A stretch of 64,000 nucleotides of DNA, taken from contig NZ_JBBPFS010000003.1 in the NCBI RefSeq assembly GCF_038069765.1, forward strand, positions 248,001 to 312,000. Direction: 5' to 3'. The DNA is from Arthrobacter_B sp038069765. Lineage in GTDB: Bacteria; Actinomycetota; Actinomycetes; Actinomycetales; Micrococcaceae. Below are positions 1-9,330 of the stretch, in pieces; positions within the stretch are counted from its first letter, which is position 1, and each line of letters begins with the position of its first letter. Both the position numbers and the translations under genes were made by a program. The notes under the pieces are model-generated. The model ran no database searches and was not told the origin of the DNA. It saw nothing but the letters and a program-made list of their open reading frames with translations.

Positions 1-2510
1 ACGCTGTTCAGCGGCGACAGTGCCCGGAAGCACTCATACTCCAGCTGCCGGGCCCGCCGGACGACGGCGCGGGTGGCGTGGCCGTCGCCCAGCATACGGG
101 CGGCGTGCGCAGCTCCGTGTCCGAGGAGGCTGTTCCGCTGCCCAAGCGCTGCTTCCGCGGCCCGGATCAGGGCTGCTATGTCATCGGTGAGCAGCCCGGC
201 GGCCAGTTGGCCGTACACATGCGCCGGCGTCCCGTCTGCTGCCGCGGCTGTTGCCGCCAGGTCCCGGGCTGCGGCACGGTGCCCGCGCAGCGCCGCGGCG
301 GAGAACCCGAGGAGCGCATTGGGAACATCGCCTGCCCGCAGCTCCTCGGCGGCATAGCGGTGCAGCTCTGCCGCTGCCGCCGCCGGCTGGCCTGACCGTG
401 ATCCAAGGATGCGGAAATAGCGGACTGCCGAGTCGATGGCGGGGTCGGTCCGGCCGGCGGCTTCCAGCGGGGACGGCAGCTCCATGACCGGATCGGTTTC
501 CCGCTTCAGCAGGGCACAGTATCTTGCAGCAGCCGCAGCGAGCGGCATGAGATTGTCCGGATCATGGGATTCCAGCTGCGCCAGCGCCGGCTGCAGGGAT
601 TCCAGGCCCGCATCACTGCGCCCGGCGTAGGCGTGAACCAGTCCCACGGGGAGTTCGACGCCGGTGGAGGTATGCAGCCCCGAGACGTTCCCGGATTCCA
701 CGGTGGAGCGGGCCATGCCCAGTGCCGCTTCCAGTTCTCCGCACCGGATCAGGAGGAAGAAGAGATGGTGGAAAAGCAGTTCCCGCGTGCGGACATCGGT
801 CTGGAGGCCCGCGGACAGCCGGGCGCGGATCTGGGACGCCAGGGCCCCTGCTTCACTAAACCGGCCGGCGGCAGCACTTTGCTGAGCCCGGCGGATGCCG
901 GCCCACAGCCGAAGGTCCGGCGGTGCGGCGGGATCAGCGAAATCGTCCGCCAGGGATGCCGGCAGCTCGCCTAACCTGCCGGCCAGGGACAAAAGTTCCG
1001 CACGCGCCAGCGTCACTTCCAGCCGGGGGCCGGGACGCGCACCGGAATCCTCGGGCAGAATCCGCTCGGCCTGTTCCAGCAGGTGCTCCGGGACATCAGC
1101 ACAGGCGGGGGTCCGGGCGGCGCTCAGGGCACGGCCGGTCAGGGCCCTCAGCTGCAGTTCGCGTGGGGCTTCCCGAACTGCGGTTTCCGCCGCGGCGAGC
1201 ACCCCGTGCGCCTGGGCATGCCTGCCCTCGGCGCGCAGCGCATCGGCTTCCTCCAGTACGACGGCGAGGGGACGCGGTGCGGCCACGGCGCGCGCGTACC
1301 GGAGGGCGGCACCGGTATCGCCGGTTTCATTGGCCCAGCGCGCCGCCGCCAGCGCCGTTCCGGGTTCCGGTGCAATTCCCACGGACAGGGACCAGGCAGC
1401 CAGGCCGGCGGCGGTTGCTCCGGCAAGGGCAGCGGCGTCCACCACCCGTGTCACCTCTGACCAAAGGTCCCTGCTGCGGCCGAACGGAATCCTGGCGGCG
1501 ATGGTGGCAGGCTGCAGGTGCCAGGCCAGGCGCACCGGCTGGCCGTGCCCTCCATTGATGGTCAGGACCGATGCCTCTTCCAGGGCGTCCACCGTGTGGG
1601 CAGGAACAAGCTGCAGGACAATCTCCATCGGCAGCTCGCGGCACAGCGCCAGTATTTCGACGGCGCGCCGCTCCCCCGGAGTGAAGCGCCGCAGCACTGT
1701 TTCCACCCTTTCCGGCAGTTCACCCGAGTGGACCAGCGGACCGGCCCAGGTCCAGAAACCCCGGCGCTGGACCAGCGACTTGGAACTGATGTGGTCCCGG
1801 CACAGAAGGGACGCCAAAAGGGGGTTACCCCTGCTTTGCTGCCACAGCATGTGCCGGGCTCTGGTGGTCAGCGGCCCGCCGGCATTTCCGGCCAGCAGCT
1901 CCCCGGTCCGTTCCAGATCCAGCGGGGCGAGATCGATGCGCTTGAGCGACCCGTCGGTCCAAAGCCTCACATACTCCTTGTGGCACCGGATAAGGTCCCC
2001 GCTAATGAGGAGCAGTGCCACAGTGCCCCGGCGGCAAAGCTCGGAGGTGACCAGGACGCCGAGGTCGTCAATTTCCTCCGCGTTATCTATGACCAGGACG
2101 ATCCGCCGCCCGGAGGCCTGGCGGATCAGCAGGGATTCGAGCGCGCGCACCACGTGGACCGGGTTGGCGAGTTCTTCCTGCGGCATGTCGCTGAGCAGCC
2201 AGGCCAGGGCGCCGTAGGAAGTCTGGGCCGAGAGGGTGCTGCCGCGCAGCTGCACGTTGTACCCGCCGTAGCGGCTCACCGCTTCACGGGCCAGTGTGGT
2301 TTTACCGATTCCCCCGGCCCCCAAAATGACGGCGCCGGGACCGTGCAGGGCGGCGAGGACCGCCCGGAGTGCAGTATCGCGCGCATCACCGGGTTTCGGC
2401 GGCGCTGCCGCTCCGGCTGAGCGGACTCGGCTCGGAGAGACCGGGCCCGTTCCCTGGCCGCCCGCGGGGGCGGGCAGTGTGGGCGGGCCTGGTTGTTGAA
2501 GCGTGCTCAT
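1..2510 (-). CDS. LuxR-family large ATPase regulator (LAL type), 3' end outside window
   Basis: The frame is open from ATG at 2510 to the window edge, giving at least 836 residues; the C-terminus is missing. A Walker A loop GAGGIGKT lies at residues 64-71 and a Walker B strand (IVLVIDN) follows about 90 residues later. The rest is helical and TPR-like. It aligns by eye along its length with the two upstream regulators, most closely with the one at 5499-8141 (shared blocks such as YGALAW and VDALEEA). A C-terminal LuxR helix-turn-helix is expected beyond the edge but cannot be seen. AAGGG lies 5 nt before the ATG. LAL proteins are known as ATP-binding signal-transducing transcription activators; the ligand and targets of this one are unknown. 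The first 45 residues are a Pro/Gly/Ala-rich tail not found in its paralogues. Confidence 0.85.
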   Translation of the reverse strand, partial: MSTLQQPGPPTLPAPAGGQGTGPVSPSRVRSAGAAAPPKPGDARDTALRAVLAALHGPGAVILGAGGIGKTTLAREAVSRYGGYNVQLRGSTLSAQTSYGALAWLLSDMPQEELANPVHVVRALESLLIRQASGRRIVLVIDNAEEIDDLGVLVTSELCRRGTVALLLISGDLIRCHKEYVRLWTDGSLKRIDLAPLDLERTGELLAGNAGGPLTTRARHMLWQQSRGNPLLASLLCRDHISSKSLVQRRGFWTWAGPLVHSGELPERVETVLRRFTPGERRAVEILALCRELPMEIVLQLVPAHTVDALEEASVLTINGGHGQPVRLAWHLQPATIAARIPFGRSRDLWSEVTRVVDAAALAGATAAGLAAWSLSVGIAPEPGTALAAARWANETGDTGAALRYARAVAAPRPLAVVLEEADALRAEGRHAQAHGVLAAAETAVREAPRELQLRALTGRALSAARTPACADVPEHLLEQAERILPEDSGARPGPRLEVTLARAELLSLAGRLGELPASLADDFADPAAPPDLRLWAGIRRAQQSAAAGRFSEAGALASQIRARLSAGLQTDVRTRELLFHHLFFLLIRCGELEAALGMARSTVESGNVSGLHTSTGVELPVGLVHAYAGRSDAGLESLQPALAQLESHDPDNLMPLAAAAARYCALLKRETDPVMELPSPLEAAGRTDPAIDSAVRYFRILGSRSGQPAAAAAELHRYAAEELRAGDVPNALLGFSAAALRGHRAAARDLAATAAAADGTPAHVYGQLAAGLLTDDIAALIRAAEAALGQRNSLLGHGAAHAARMLGDGHATRAVVRRARQLEYECFRALSPLNS

Positions 2511-2585
2511 CGGGACCCTTAAGAATTGACAGAGCGCGTTGTGGGGCTGGAGGTTCACAGCCGGCTGACTTTTCCCGAGACCTGC

Positions 2586-2753
2586 TCCCCGGCAGGAACC
2601 AGCCTGCCGAGAACCAATCCCCACCCTAGGTCTGCATTCTGCGTGCGGCACGGGTACCGGATACCCAACCGGCGAACTTCCGGCTACGTGGAAGTACCTT
2701 AAGGCGGGCCCAGGGTACTGACTGTTGCAGGAGCCGGTCCCCGGCAGGAACCA
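2586..2753. repeat. 16-bp direct repeat pair upstream of a LAL gene
   Basis: TCCCCGGCAGGAACCA occurs at 2586-2601 and again at 2738-2753, exactly repeated, inside the 270-bp gap between two LAL genes. The first copy is also part of a small hairpin (GGCAGG to CCTGCC, 2591-2608). The position upstream of the third regulator suggests a binding site, but the role is inference. Apart from this pair and the palindrome at 2766-2779, nothing else is evident in the gap. Confidence 0.5.
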
Positions 2754-2765
2754 CAACGGGGATGG

Positions 2766-2779
2766 CCGGCTGCAGCCGG
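2766..2779 (-). terminator. short palindrome just after a LAL stop codon
   Basis: CCGGCTGCAGCCGG is a perfect palindrome immediately downstream of the stop of the 2781-5468 gene. It could form a weak terminator hairpin, but there is no T-run, so readthrough into the next LAL gene is possible. Confidence 0.3.
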
Positions 2780-2780
2780 G

Positions 2781-5468
2781 TCAGCCTTGGTTGTTACCGG
2801 TGAGCAGATCCTGTTTCAGGTCCTCCCGCCGGCTGATTCCCAGCTTCTCGAAGGTTCGGTAGATGTGGCCTTCAACAGTTCGGACGGATAGGAAAAGCCG
2901 CTCAGCAATTTCAGCGTTCCGGTAGCCCTGCATAACCAAGGCTGCGATGTCCCGTTCCCGGCGGGTCAGCAGGGGCGCCCCTGTCTGCAGCACCTGGTCC
3001 GGGGAATGGCCGTTCTTCTTGTTAAGCGCCTTGTGAACCCGTTGAAGCAGCGCCCGGTCACCGTTGGCCCTTGCAAGCCGGAGAGCTTCGTCGCTGCATC
3101 GCTTGGCCAGCCGCCCCCATCCCGGTTCCATCTGGTCCACCCCGAAGCGCAGGAGCTCCTCGACGTCTTCATCGAGGAAGGCACGCGCAAGCCGCCCTGC
3201 GGTCTGTGCCTGCTGCCCCTCAAACTCCTCCGTGATTTTCACCAGCCTGCCCAGTCCGTCCAAATCCCCAAGCATCAGGGCCAGAATCCTCAGTTCCAGC
3301 TCCACAGCCATGAAGCCCAACCGCTCGGCCTCGTCGATAGAATCCCGCAGCTGTTGCGGGGCATCCCGGGGCATGGAGAGGACCGAGCAGGCTCCAACGC
3401 TGTAACCGCGGCTCAGCAGCTGATACCCAACGGCTCCCCGGGGTTGGAGGCCCGCCCCCTCGGCGAGCAGCTCCTCAGCCTGCTCCCGCCGGCCGACGGA
3501 GGCGGCCACAAAGGCGCCCAGTGCCAGCGCCAGCGGCAGCATCCCCTCGTCATCGTGCGTCCGAAGTCCCTCAACGGCTGCGGACAGGTAATTCAGTGCT
3601 CCTGCCGGATCGTCCCTGCGCAGGTGCATAACGGCAACAGCCAGGTCCACCACACCGGCTACCCTGACAAGTGCCCCGAACACTCCGGCCGTGCCGTGCT
3701 GCGCTGCAGCCTGCAGGCTGTCCCAGTCCCCCAGCCACAGCAGCGCAGCCAAATGGCGCTGCAGGACAAAGTGGTAGTAGGACATGAACCGGTGCCCGCC
3801 TCTATCCAGGACAGCCAGCGCATCCTGGCTTAAGGCATAGGACCCGCGCACCCGGCCCGTAGCGGTAAAGATCTCGGCGAGCAGTGCCTCCGCCACGAGT
3901 ATGGCTTCATCATCGCCGGCCTGCCGTGCGTCAGCGAGGATTTCGGTCAATTCCTCCTCCGCCGGCTGCAGTTCGCCGTGGGAAACCCTGCCCATAAGAT
4001 CCAGCAGCCGTGCTCCCCTGCGGGAGGACATCATGTCCGCCGCCAGTTCCGCATCCGGGTTGCCGCCGGCCCCAATGCGGTCGACGCCGGCGAGCCAGTC
4101 AGCGGCAACGGCGCTTAGTTCCGAGACCCCGGACTGCTCGTGCAAGTACAACTGCACCCGGATCAGCACGGCCATCTTGAGCGTGGTGAGGTCGGCGGCT
4201 GCCTCCATCACGCCGTCGAGCAGTTCCCGCGCCGAGCCCCTGTCTCCGTCCTGGTAGCAGGCCCTGGCAGCCTGGACCCGGGCGGCCAGGGAATGTTCCG
4301 GCCCCTTGACCGCTCCGGCTGCCCGGAGAGCGGCAGCACTGTCGAAGGCGTTGTTGGCGCGGTAGGCCGCCTCAACCAGCTCGGCATCACTCACCACGGC
4401 ACCGCAGTCCAGCGACCAGCTCACCCAGCGCAGCAGGTTGTCGGCGCGGCCCCCGACTGCTCCGGAGGCCAGCAGCCGTTGGCGCAGGCGCGCGCTGCGG
4501 GCTGCCGGAACCAGCCGGCGCACCACCTCGCCGTAGAGGGGGTGCAGGGGCTGCAGCAGCCGCGACGGACCGGTGGAAATCTTCACCAGTTTTGCTTCGG
4601 TCAGCGCGTCGACGGACCGGTGCAGTCCCAGGTCAAACGCTGTGGCGGCCGGAAGCGGCTCGGCCAGCGCAATGAGCTCCAGGGCGTCTCGCTCGTCCCG
4701 GCTCAGCCCCGACAGCTGCGCCCTGAGCAGGTCGCCCAGCCGCCCTTCCGGTGGAAGCATGTGCGCACGCAGCAGCCAGACTCCGTTCCGGGCCGCGAGG
4801 CTGCCGGCACGCATGGTTTCCGAAAGCAGGGCCAGAATCAGCATGGGGTTTCCGCCGGCGGCGAGAGTGAGGTCTGCGCTGGTGCTGGTCAGCACCGGCC
4901 CGCCCAGCACCTGCACGCACAGCTCATGGACCTGCTCCTCCGTCAGCGGCTGCAGCTCGTGCCGGGAAAGGACACCTTCCCACACCTGGTTGGAGAGCCC
5001 GGCGGGAACATCGGTGATCCGCCGTGCCAGCAGCAGGATGCGGATCTGCGCCGAGGCGACCAGCTGCGCCAGCAGGTCTGCCGTTGCCTCATCCAGCGCA
5101 TCGGCGTCGTCGACGATCAACAACGGTGCGGCTGCGGGCTCGGCCCTGCCCCGCTCCGGATAGAGGCGATGCAGCAGCGAGCGCATGACGGCCAGCGGCG
5201 AGTCGGCATTCAGCGGATCCACATCGGAGATCAGCGGGGCCAGGGCGCCGTAGGGAACCTGTGAGAGCGATGAACTGGTGTGGATCCGGTGCACGGGAAT
5301 CCGGCCATCCAGCTGCTCCGCCAGGACACCGGCCAGTGCGCTCTTGCCCATCCCCGCATCGGCCACCACTACGGCGCCGTGCCCGCCGGGGCGCAGCACG
5401 CTGGACAGCACGGCTTGCAGCACGGTCGCCCGACCCACAAACGGCCGCGCCGCAGCTGTCTGCATCAC
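2781..5468 (-). CDS. LuxR-family large ATPase regulator (LAL type)
   Basis: The product of 895 aa has an N-terminal ATPase domain with Walker A ADAGMGKS (residues 36-43) and Walker B LLIVDDAD near 115. A long helical middle section follows. A canonical LuxR/GerE helix-turn-helix occupies about 834-890 (LTRRERDIAALV, then NAEIAERLFLSVRTVEGH). LAL proteins are ATP-dependent transcription activators that respond to a bound inducer; the inducer is unknown here. The start is GTG-ATG at 5468 with AGGGGG 7-10 nt upstream. Only 30 nt separate it from the upstream LAL gene, so the two are probably cotranscribed. It is the middle member of a three-gene tandem family and more diverged than the flanking two. 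Confidence 0.92.
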   Translation of the reverse strand: MMQTAAARPFVGRATVLQAVLSSVLRPGGHGAVVVADAGMGKSALAGVLAEQLDGRIPVHRIHTSSSLSQVPYGALAPLISDVDPLNADSPLAVMRSLLHRLYPERGRAEPAAAPLLIVDDADALDEATADLLAQLVASAQIRILLLARRITDVPAGLSNQVWEGVLSRHELQPLTEEQVHELCVQVLGGPVLTSTSADLTLAAGGNPMLILALLSETMRAGSLAARNGVWLLRAHMLPPEGRLGDLLRAQLSGLSRDERDALELIALAEPLPAATAFDLGLHRSVDALTEAKLVKISTGPSRLLQPLHPLYGEVVRRLVPAARSARLRQRLLASGAVGGRADNLLRWVSWSLDCGAVVSDAELVEAAYRANNAFDSAAALRAAGAVKGPEHSLAARVQAARACYQDGDRGSARELLDGVMEAAADLTTLKMAVLIRVQLYLHEQSGVSELSAVAADWLAGVDRIGAGGNPDAELAADMMSSRRGARLLDLMGRVSHGELQPAEEELTEILADARQAGDDEAILVAEALLAEIFTATGRVRGSYALSQDALAVLDRGGHRFMSYYHFVLQRHLAALLWLGDWDSLQAAAQHGTAGVFGALVRVAGVVDLAVAVMHLRRDDPAGALNYLSAAVEGLRTHDDEGMLPLALALGAFVAASVGRREQAEELLAEGAGLQPRGAVGYQLLSRGYSVGACSVLSMPRDAPQQLRDSIDEAERLGFMAVELELRILALMLGDLDGLGRLVKITEEFEGQQAQTAGRLARAFLDEDVEELLRFGVDQMEPGWGRLAKRCSDEALRLARANGDRALLQRVHKALNKKNGHSPDQVLQTGAPLLTRRERDIAALVMQGYRNAEIAERLFLSVRTVEGHIYRTFEKLGISRREDLKQDLLTGNNQG

Positions 5469-5498
5469 GAGTTCCCCCTGACTTCCGGCACCGCGCGC

Positions 5499-8141
5499 TT
5501 ACCGCAGAACCTCGCCGAGTTCCGAGCGCCCCGAAACATGCAGCTTGTCGAAGATCTTACCCAGGTGCCAATCAATGGTCCGCGGAGACAGGTGCAAGTC
5601 CTCGCTTATTTCTCTGCGCGTCGCAGTGCCGGCTGCGCGCCGGGCAAGATCCGCTTCGAACGGAGTCAGCGCGGCCATCCGCGCCTGGATGCCGTTGGCC
5701 TCACGGAGTTTGCGGAAGCTGTCGTGTTCGAGCTTGAGCGCATTCCGCGCCAGCGCCCTGCTGCCGCTGTCGGTCCGGCCGCGGAGGAGCTGAAGGGCAG
5801 CCTGGGCAGCACTGTTGCACAATTGTTCGTTGCCCAGGAGCACCGCTCCTACTGCGGCTTCCAGCAACAGCGCCGGGCTCGCCTGCTCATGCCCGGCACC
5901 GAAGCAATGGAGCGCTCGGGCCCAGCGGCCCGTTGCAGCAGCCGCAGCCGCAGCCAGTTCACGCGCGGCCGCAGGATCGCCGTGACGGGTTGCTGCCGCA
6001 AGACAGTGAAGTGCCACCGGAACCATGCCCGTCTCCAGGCAACGCAGAGCCATGGACCGCAGCTCACCGCAGAGCTTTTCCGGGTCTCCGGCCAGCCGGG
6101 TCTCCGTCTCCAGCGCACGCGTCAGCAGCCGCACCAGTTCCTGGGGCCGGTATCTGTAGTCCGGCACGGAGGCCACAGCGCGGCCGGCTTCCCCGAGGTC
6201 TCCCCGGACGGCCAGGACATGTGCGGAGAGAGCCTGCACCAGGGGCAGGACGTCGAAGGGGTCCTGCAGCTGAATCTGGCCGGCAGCACTCGTAAGGGCT
6301 GCCAACGCGCTGTCCAGCCTGCCGCCCAGTGCATGGACCAGGCCGGTTGCAACGTCACCGGCGCTGCCCCGGAAAGCACGCCGGTTGGCGCCGTCGACCA
6401 GTTCCGTCACCAGTTGTTCCGCCTGCAGGTGCTCGCCGGCGGCCACCAGTGCCTGGTACATCCGCAGATGTACGGAATCGAGCGTATTGGCCCCCAGGGT
6501 GCCCTGGAATCCGTCCTTAAAGGACTGGAGCAGTGTCAGCACCTCTGCGGCGTTTCCGGACAGTGCCAGGAATTGAGCCTGCAGGGCGATTGCCTGCAGA
6601 CGGAGAGGCGGATCCAGGGACCGGTCCGCGGCGAGGGCTCCAAGCCCCTCCGGCACCTCACCCGGATGCCCCCCGTCGATGGCGAGGGTACTGCGCATCA
6701 GCAGCACCCTCGCTTCCCACGTGTGCGGTGCTTCGTTTGCGGGCAGGCCGCGGATTTCGGCGGCGATGGTATCCAGTACCTCCGCCGGGCTGTCATGGCC
6801 GGGCAACAGGCGCAGCAGCGCCGCCTTCTGCAGCATGAGAGCCACCCAGGTTTCCGGATCACCGGGAGGCGGCGACGACGGAAGCCGGCCAAGCGCACCC
6901 AGTGCTGCGTGATGGTCTCCGGACTCTTTCAAAGCCTCGACCTCGGCCAACAGCATGGCGGGGGTCCTCTGGTTCCCGGGAACCGCCCGGATAAACCGCA
7001 GTGCAGACTCGGGATCATCGGATGCCGAGGAGAGTCTTGCAGCCCTGCGCGCAGTTTCCGGATCCAGGGTGCCCTGGCAGGCCAGGGTCCACCGGGCGAA
7101 CCGGATGACGGCGGAAGGGCTCAGCGCCGTGGGGTCCACCAGCGCCGACACTTCCTCCCAGAGCTCGCGGCTGCGGCCGGGGGCTATGGCAGCGGCAATG
7201 GCTGCAGCGGTTCCGCGGCTGGCGAGGCGGACTCCCTGATCCGACACTTCCACAACGCCTGCTTCTTCCAGCGAGTCAACGGTCTCGGCCGGGAACAATT
7301 TCAGGACGGCGGTGAGGGGGAGGTCGCTTGACAGTGCCAGAAGCTGGACCAGGGATCTCTCGTCGGGAGGCAGGCGCTTGAGCCGGGCCGTAATCACTTC
7401 CGACACTTGTCCGGAGAAGACCAGCGGCTTGGCGAGCACCCAGACGCCGTCCTGCCGGGCCAACGATCCTTCATCGGCCTGACCGCGGGTATGGAGCGTG
7501 ACGATCTGCGGATTCCCTCCCGAGTGGCGCTGCATTGACTGGGCAGCCATGGTGGAGACCGGGCCGCCCAGCAGCTTCTGCATAAGCTCCCGGGTCTGTT
7601 CCAGGGGCAGGGGGCCGAGGTCGACGCGATGCAACAGGCCCTCCGTCCACAGCGCCAGCATGTCCGGCGCCGACTCTGAAAAGTGCTCGGCGGTGGCGAG
7701 CACGCTGGCTCCGGACCTCCGGATCAGCTGCGACACGGCCATTGCGGTCCAATCGTCGAGATACTCGACGTTGTCCAGCAGCAGCAGGAGGCGTTTTCCG
7801 CCGGCGCGCTGTTTCAGCAGGGAGCCCAGTTCCTGCAGGAGCTGCTCGGGCCGCGAGGCAATACCTTCGCTCATTTCAGAAATTACCCAGGCCAGGGCAC
7901 CGAAAGGTGTTTTACCGGAAATACGGCTGCCGCGAATGGTGACGGGATGAAAGGCCGGGTTGGCTGCGGCTGCCCGGATCAGCGCTGTCTTCCCGATCCC
8001 TGCCGGACCCACCACAACGGCGCCCGCGGCTGTCTCCAGCCCGTGCGCCAGCTCTGCAAGCGCCTCTTCGCGGCCCACGAGCTGATCCTGAACACTTTCG
8101 ATCTCGGATAACATCCCTAAAACCACGCCCCCCGGCATCAC
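5499..8141 (-). CDS. LuxR-family large ATPase regulator (LAL type)
   Basis: This 880-aa protein carries Walker A GPAGIGKT (residues 45-52), Walker B LLLLLDN near 118, a helical repeat-rich central region, and a C-terminal LuxR helix-turn-helix at about 825-880 (LTPFEADLARRA, SPRTIDWHLGKI). It is the first gene of a three-gene minus-strand series of LAL paralogues and resembles the truncated third member more than the second. The GTG at 8141 is followed directly by ATG; an internal ATG at residue 10 (MLSEIES) is also possible, and no strong ribosome-binding site settles the choice. No obvious target operon is adjacent, so the trio may control each other or distant genes. Confidence 0.92.
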   Translation of the reverse strand: MMPGGVVLGMLSEIESVQDQLVGREEALAELAHGLETAAGAVVVGPAGIGKTALIRAAAANPAFHPVTIRGSRISGKTPFGALAWVISEMSEGIASRPEQLLQELGSLLKQRAGGKRLLLLLDNVEYLDDWTAMAVSQLIRRSGASVLATAEHFSESAPDMLALWTEGLLHRVDLGPLPLEQTRELMQKLLGGPVSTMAAQSMQRHSGGNPQIVTLHTRGQADEGSLARQDGVWVLAKPLVFSGQVSEVITARLKRLPPDERSLVQLLALSSDLPLTAVLKLFPAETVDSLEEAGVVEVSDQGVRLASRGTAAAIAAAIAPGRSRELWEEVSALVDPTALSPSAVIRFARWTLACQGTLDPETARRAARLSSASDDPESALRFIRAVPGNQRTPAMLLAEVEALKESGDHHAALGALGRLPSSPPPGDPETWVALMLQKAALLRLLPGHDSPAEVLDTIAAEIRGLPANEAPHTWEARVLLMRSTLAIDGGHPGEVPEGLGALAADRSLDPPLRLQAIALQAQFLALSGNAAEVLTLLQSFKDGFQGTLGANTLDSVHLRMYQALVAAGEHLQAEQLVTELVDGANRRAFRGSAGDVATGLVHALGGRLDSALAALTSAAGQIQLQDPFDVLPLVQALSAHVLAVRGDLGEAGRAVASVPDYRYRPQELVRLLTRALETETRLAGDPEKLCGELRSMALRCLETGMVPVALHCLAAATRHGDPAAARELAAAAAAATGRWARALHCFGAGHEQASPALLLEAAVGAVLLGNEQLCNSAAQAALQLLRGRTDSGSRALARNALKLEHDSFRKLREANGIQARMAALTPFEADLARRAAGTATRREISEDLHLSPRTIDWHLGKIFDKLHVSGRSELGEVLR

Positions 8142-8676
8142 ACAATTGGTACTTCCACATCTCCGGCCAACGGGACCACCTGCGGTTACCAGCCGCAGAC
8201 GGCCTCAAAGATTGGTGCTGTTGGTGCTCATGATGGTTGTGGTGCCGGTCTGGAGTGAGCGTACCGCCCGACGGCGGATTTAGTCCAGAACATAGAAAGG
8301 CATGTTCTTGTGAACCTGTCCGGGGGAAGGAGCACGGGAAAACCCGGAGAGTAAAAGCCGGGGAAAAATGAAAAACCGGGCACCCAATCGCCAAAATGGC
8401 GCCGGATGCCCGGTTATCGTATAAGGGACCGGCGCCGGGATGGGGGTGGCCCAGTCTCGGAGGCCTCCCGACGCCGGCCCCAGCTTTGCATGCCCGTGGG
8501 CATATCTAAATTCTAGGCCCGAGGTAGGGGTCCAACAATGGGGTTGGACGTCTTTGCCGTGACGGGAGCCGTACCCGTTTTCCTGCGCGGGCTACTTGCT
8601 GCCGGGCTACCGGGCGCCTGTGCGGCCGGGGTGCCGGGCGGCTGTGCGACTGCCGGACGGCTGTGGGGCTGTGCGG
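8142..8676. other. 535-bp intergenic region with several hairpins
   Basis: No credible gene is seen. The right part lies downstream of pth. It holds an irregular GC-rich stretch with repeated CACAGCC-like words (about 8590-8690), a hairpin GTCCAAC/GTTGGAC at 8530-8549, a palindrome ATGCCCGTGGGCAT at 8490-8503, and the strong terminator at 8368-8415. The left part, 8142-8367, should contain the promoter of the LAL series, but no convincing -35/-10 pair was found. Confidence 0.6.
8368..8415 (-). terminator. Rho-independent terminator after pth
   Basis: On the minus strand AACCGGGCA (8415-8407) pairs with TGCCCGGTT (8382-8374), with a smaller CGCCA/TGGCG hairpin in the loop. The stem is followed by TTTTTCATTTTT. 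It ends the glmU-prs-rplY-pth block about 260 nt beyond the pth stop. Confidence 0.8.
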
Positions 8677-9264
8677 CTACGGGGCGACGGAGTGGAACTT
8701 CTGCTGTGCGGCAGTGAGCCCCTCGGTCAGCAGCAGCTCGACGGCATCCGCGGCATCACCGATCAGGAAGGGAAGTTCCTTGGCCTCGGCCGGCGGAAAG
8801 TCCTTCAGGACGTAGTCGGCGGTATCCATCCGGCCCGGCGGCCGTCCGACGCCGACGCGGACCCGCAGGTAGTCCTTGGTGCCGAGCGCCCTGCTCATGT
8901 CGCGCAGCCCGTTGTGGCCGCCTTCGCCGCCGCCTGATTTCAGCTTCACGGTGTTGAACGGGATGTCGATCTCGTCGTGCACCGCCACTACGTTCGACGC
9001 GGGAATGTCGAAGAACTTGCTCAGCGCCGAAACCGGTCCGCCGGAGAGGTTCATGTAGGTCAGGGGTTTGGCCAGAATCACGCGCGGCCCCCCGATGCCC
9101 AGGCGTCCTTCAAGGATCTGTGCCCGGGACTTGTGGGTCTTGAAGTTCCCGCCGACCCGCGAGGCCAGGTCATCGAGGACCATCTGGCCGATATTGTGCC
9201 GGTTACGGCTGTAGCCGGGCCCGGGGTTCCCGAGCCCGACTACAAGCCAGGTATTGCTGTTCAC
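8677..9264 (-). CDS. pth: peptidyl-tRNA hydrolase
   Basis: Pth releases tRNA from peptidyl-tRNAs that drop off the ribosome. At 195 aa it has the normal family length. It begins with the signature VGLGNPGPGY, with Asn13 in it and the catalytic His23 in RHNIGQ. YMNLSG, VHDEID and GGHNGLRD supply the other conserved active-site residues. It is the last gene of the glmU-prs-rplY-pth series, an order usual in actinobacteria, and lies 66 nt after rplY. Confidence 0.98.
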   Translation of the reverse strand: MNSNTWLVVGLGNPGPGYSRNRHNIGQMVLDDLASRVGGNFKTHKSRAQILEGRLGIGGPRVILAKPLTYMNLSGGPVSALSKFFDIPASNVVAVHDEIDIPFNTVKLKSGGGEGGHNGLRDMSRALGTKDYLRVRVGVGRPPGRMDTADYVLKDFPPAEAKELPFLIGDAADAVELLLTEGLTAAQQKFHSVAP

Positions 9265-9330
9265 TGCAGGTACTGCTCCTTTGACAAGAACCGGACGGCT
9301 CCGTTACGGGGAGCAGACCCCGGAAGTGGA

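Noticed and set aside
895..2420. Long plus-strand reading frames through the third LAL gene, with Arg/Pro/Ser-rich translations
   Set aside because: They are antisense shadows of high-GC minus-strand genes; no start signals, no recognisable domains, and the opposite frame has clear LAL motifs. The same holds for large frames at 5280-7331, 8977-11187, 11451-13055, 14525-16093, 19532-21160 and 24609-26655.
8200..8240. An 8-codon ORF (ATG AGC ACC AAC to TGA) upstream of the first LAL gene
   Set aside because: No ribosome-binding site or -10 box, and the surrounding sequence is a simple TTGGTGCT repeat on the other strand.
8430..8510. A possible SRP (4.5S) RNA or other conserved small RNA in the gap after pth
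   Set aside because: The stretch is hairpin-rich but lacks the conserved GGAAG-type apical loop; no known family fits.
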